In this document: piece by piece, positions 61,740-64,000 of the stretch
Position numbering within the stretch: the stretch's first letter is position 1
Layout: each line of letters starts with the position of its first letter
Source: Carpediemonas membranifera
Taxonomy: Eukaryota; Fornicata
Assembly: GCA_019828565.1 (NCBI GenBank)
Contig: JAHDYR010000050.1
Coordinates: 1-64,000 of the forward strand
Length of the DNA stretch: 64,000 bases
Reading direction: 5' to 3'
Notes under the pieces: generated by a model
What the model was told of the DNA's origin: nothing
The model's database searches: none
What the model saw: only the letters and a program-made list of their open reading frames with translations
Translations under genes and position numbers: made by a program

Positions 61740-62390
61740 ATGCATATCTCCACACAAGCTACTTTGGTCATCTGGAGAATGACACCTTACGGTAACATTC
61801 TAGCACCATCAAGCGTTTCCGCCGTCAATGTCATTCTAGCAAACGTTTACACCTCGATCCAAGGACACCACGCTAATGGCATGGATCGACGGTTCCGTCA
61901 ATGCGATAAGGATTCGCGTTCGTTGTTCAAGGCTGTCTTGCTATCTCTAACTGATGGTGATATTGACAAGAGCATTCTTGATCCTGTCTTTGTTTCCTTG
62001 CTTGATGGTAATACGGATCGTTTTTCGACGTAACATATGTGCTACTGTCAGAGAGTACACACCAACATGGTCCCATGCCTTCTCACCTGCGTCGGACGAG
62101 AGAGATAGCTTGTGCGAGGACAACCACCTGCTACTCGAGAAGATTGAGAACACCGAGCATGCATTTCAGTTCGCAATGGCGCTCAAGCGGATCACTGAAG
62201 GTGTCAATGTCGTTGATGATGAGGTTACTGTCTTTAACGCGATCGCCAAAAGGCTGGGTATCCAGACCATGAAGTTTGATGTCTCACATTATGCTCTCAA
62301 AAGACCTTGGGTGTGATATTAGGAACGTGTTCGGAGTGAAAGAAGCCATGAAAGATCACGAGGCAGATTTTTTTCGAGAGTCTTGTACCA
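61740..62390 (+). pseudogene. Coiled-coil protein, paralogue of 18929 (broken)
   Basis: Parts in three frames: WRMTPYGNILAP; ITEGVNVVDDEVTVFNAIAKRLG; then DIRNVFGVKEAM. All align in order with the 18929 protein. Two shifts. Confidence 0.6.
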
Positions 62391-64000
62391 GACGAGATAC
62401 ACTGTTCGCACAACACGTTTCGTTATGATCAAAACAACCAGAAGTTCCCTCTCGAACATACGACACGTTTCCCAATTGCAGCTGACGCAATAGGCTCCTT
62501 GCCGGTTCCGGTCAACAACTACTTACATGATGGAACGCACATTACTATCTTCTTCAACAGCGAAGATGAACGAGATCAATGTGTCTCCATGCTTTCCACC
62601 CTCAACCCCACCAAGTTGAAAAGCGATCGGTGGGCCTTTGTCAAGTCGGTTAAGTATAACATTTCCAGCCGTATTGCACGAGGCATTCAGTCACCACAGT
62701 ATCTCGAGACAGCCAGAGATATTTGGTATGATACAACGACACATGTTAGCAGAGAAGCGCGTGTTGAAGCTAGCTACATTCCAGTTGACATTCTCATCTG
62801 GTTTGATGCATGGCGAGGGACTACGACCGCTGTCAAATTCAGGCTGATTGACATGACAGGAGAGGTCTTTCCGCAGAGAGTGACATCACCATTCAGACTG
62901 CTTGAGTACCAGGGAAAGGAGGATCTTTTGCCAACATACTTTGAGTATATTCAGTCTAACGTGGAAGAGGCAATCCAGAAGTCATTCCAAGTGCGAGAAA
63001 CTGGAAGGTGGGCAAGAATCAACAGAGTATTGCTGATTGGTGACCACCCTGCCATGTCGACAGTTGTGGGCTCGCTGCAAGGAGGGCATTATCCATCGCC
63101 TTTCCAATCGAATAGTAAGCGAAACATGGGTTGGATGCCGTTTGGCGCCACGTTCCGGACCACACTTCAGCACGTCCTCCAAGCCAAAGAAGGTAGTATT
63201 GCTGAATCTACATCGGGTATTCCAGATCCTGCCGCGCACTGGGGCAGCTTTCTCCTGGCGACTGACCGAAGGCGTTCGTTGGAATACAGAAGAAGAAGGT
63301 TACGTCAAACTCTCTTTGAGGGATCGTCGATTGCTCCTGACAGTGTGTTTCTTATCCCCCCAATCATGCACTGTTGCCATCATTTCATGGGTCAGGTGGC
63401 CCTAATGGCGGGAATGTTCAAACCGCGGAATGACGGCTCACGAGAAGAGAACGCTCAGTGGGGACGTTATCTGCAATCTATCCAAGATTTCAAACCGCCA
63501 GATCGTACAACTGGGTGTAATGAGCATATGTTAGGCCGCAGGTTGATGGCCAACATGGCAACGACGTACTATCATGCGTTTCCTGTCTCTGTTCAGTCCA
63601 TCTTCAGACTAATGGGATATCTTTTTCTCCCATTATTACTCAACTGCGACAGTGACGGAAGATATCGTGTGGTGGCATCGAGTTGCTGCACTGTTGGTCC
63701 ACTTACTCCATGTAAGCCTCTCCTTGGTCACTGATAAGCCCATCCCGGTTCCCACACCATCCGAGGCAAAAATCAATGCGGCCATTCACTCAGACGCTAT
63801 ATAGCAATGCAATTGTCGCAACCATTCCCGAGATACAAGCCGCAACAATGCTTCCTTTTTGGTGTCATCATTGAGGAGTACTTCGAGAGAGACTTCATTG
63901 GCAACCAGGATGCTCGTGTACATTTGAGGAGGAACACAGTTCTGCAGCAAGTTATTCTGAGAGAACAAGCGGAGATGTTCTATCGGTTCCTGCGCGGTCC
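62391..64000 (+). pseudogene. Transposase-like protein, 5'-cut paralogue of 42080
   Basis: Matches the 854-residue protein from about residue 215: LIWFDAWR, GDHPAMSTVVGSL with YPSPF, FLIPPIMHCCHHFM, RTTGCNE. A shift near 63670 and a gap before EEYFERDF (about 63870); continues past the window edge. Strongly diverged, so an old paralogue that kept the proposed core residues until broken. Confidence 0.6.

Overview
The window is eukaryotic DNA of unidentified source. It carries Ty3/gypsy retrotransposon relics, a 278-bp satellite, methyl-lysine reader and writer domains, eukaryotic-type protein kinases and TATA-like sequences. I saw no bacterial operon structure and no rRNA or tRNA gene. Genes have no convincing introns, are packed in divergent or convergent pairs, and belong to paralogous families repeated on both strands. 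This looks like one or more giant mobile elements or an integrated large DNA virus, not an ordinary chromosomal region. I cannot name the host.

Layout. 1-527: broken Ty3/gypsy fragment. 650-4304: 13-copy 278-bp satellite. 4305-45666: a 41.4-kb segment bounded by imperfect 63-bp inverted repeats. A second array of the same satellite (45673-46898) follows in the same orientation. Inside the segment, a 3.28-kb tandem duplication (5496-12064) carries PHD, HEPN-like and SET genes. Next come a structural-family gene (13116), a kinase (14861), and an 18-kb stretch bounded by near-identical 75-bp inverted repeats (16398-34355). That stretch holds a PHD gene, a coiled-coil gene, a Ty3 pol relic, a PIWI-like fragment, an OTU gene, GC-rich minisatellite modules, a third SET gene, a gene ending in a chromodomain and a second HEPN gene. 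34.3-41.9 kb holds recombinase-like, OTU and HEPN genes, partly inverted copies of the left side. 42.1-44.6 kb encodes an 854-residue transposase-like protein. After the second satellite come a CRESS-type Rep fragment with a hairpin (48.1-48.9 kb), a second kinase (49.3), a caspase-like/OTU fusion (51.0), a protein starting with a histone H3 tail mimic (52.8), a fourth SET gene (53.3), and damaged members of the same families to the right edge.

How the genes may work together (inference). The products fall into three groups: chromatin writers, readers and a substrate mimic (SET, PHD, chromodomain, H3-like tail); signalling and ubiquitin-type modulators (non-RD kinases, OTU proteases, a caspase-like domain); and HEPN RNase-like proteins. 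Kinases and HEPN proteins share a C-terminal CIxCG zinc-like tail. OTU and HEPN proteins share TQT motifs. Several genes share the promoter-proximal motif TGCACTTTAW, and four families share an 18-bp palindrome just 3' of their stop codons. These shared parts suggest one co-regulated system aimed at host chromatin and host responses.

Many genes carry one or two frameshifts, often at homopolymers of 4-7 bases. There is also a single N inside a local duplication (58511). Some breaks may therefore be assembly errors; others, shared between duplicate copies, look older.
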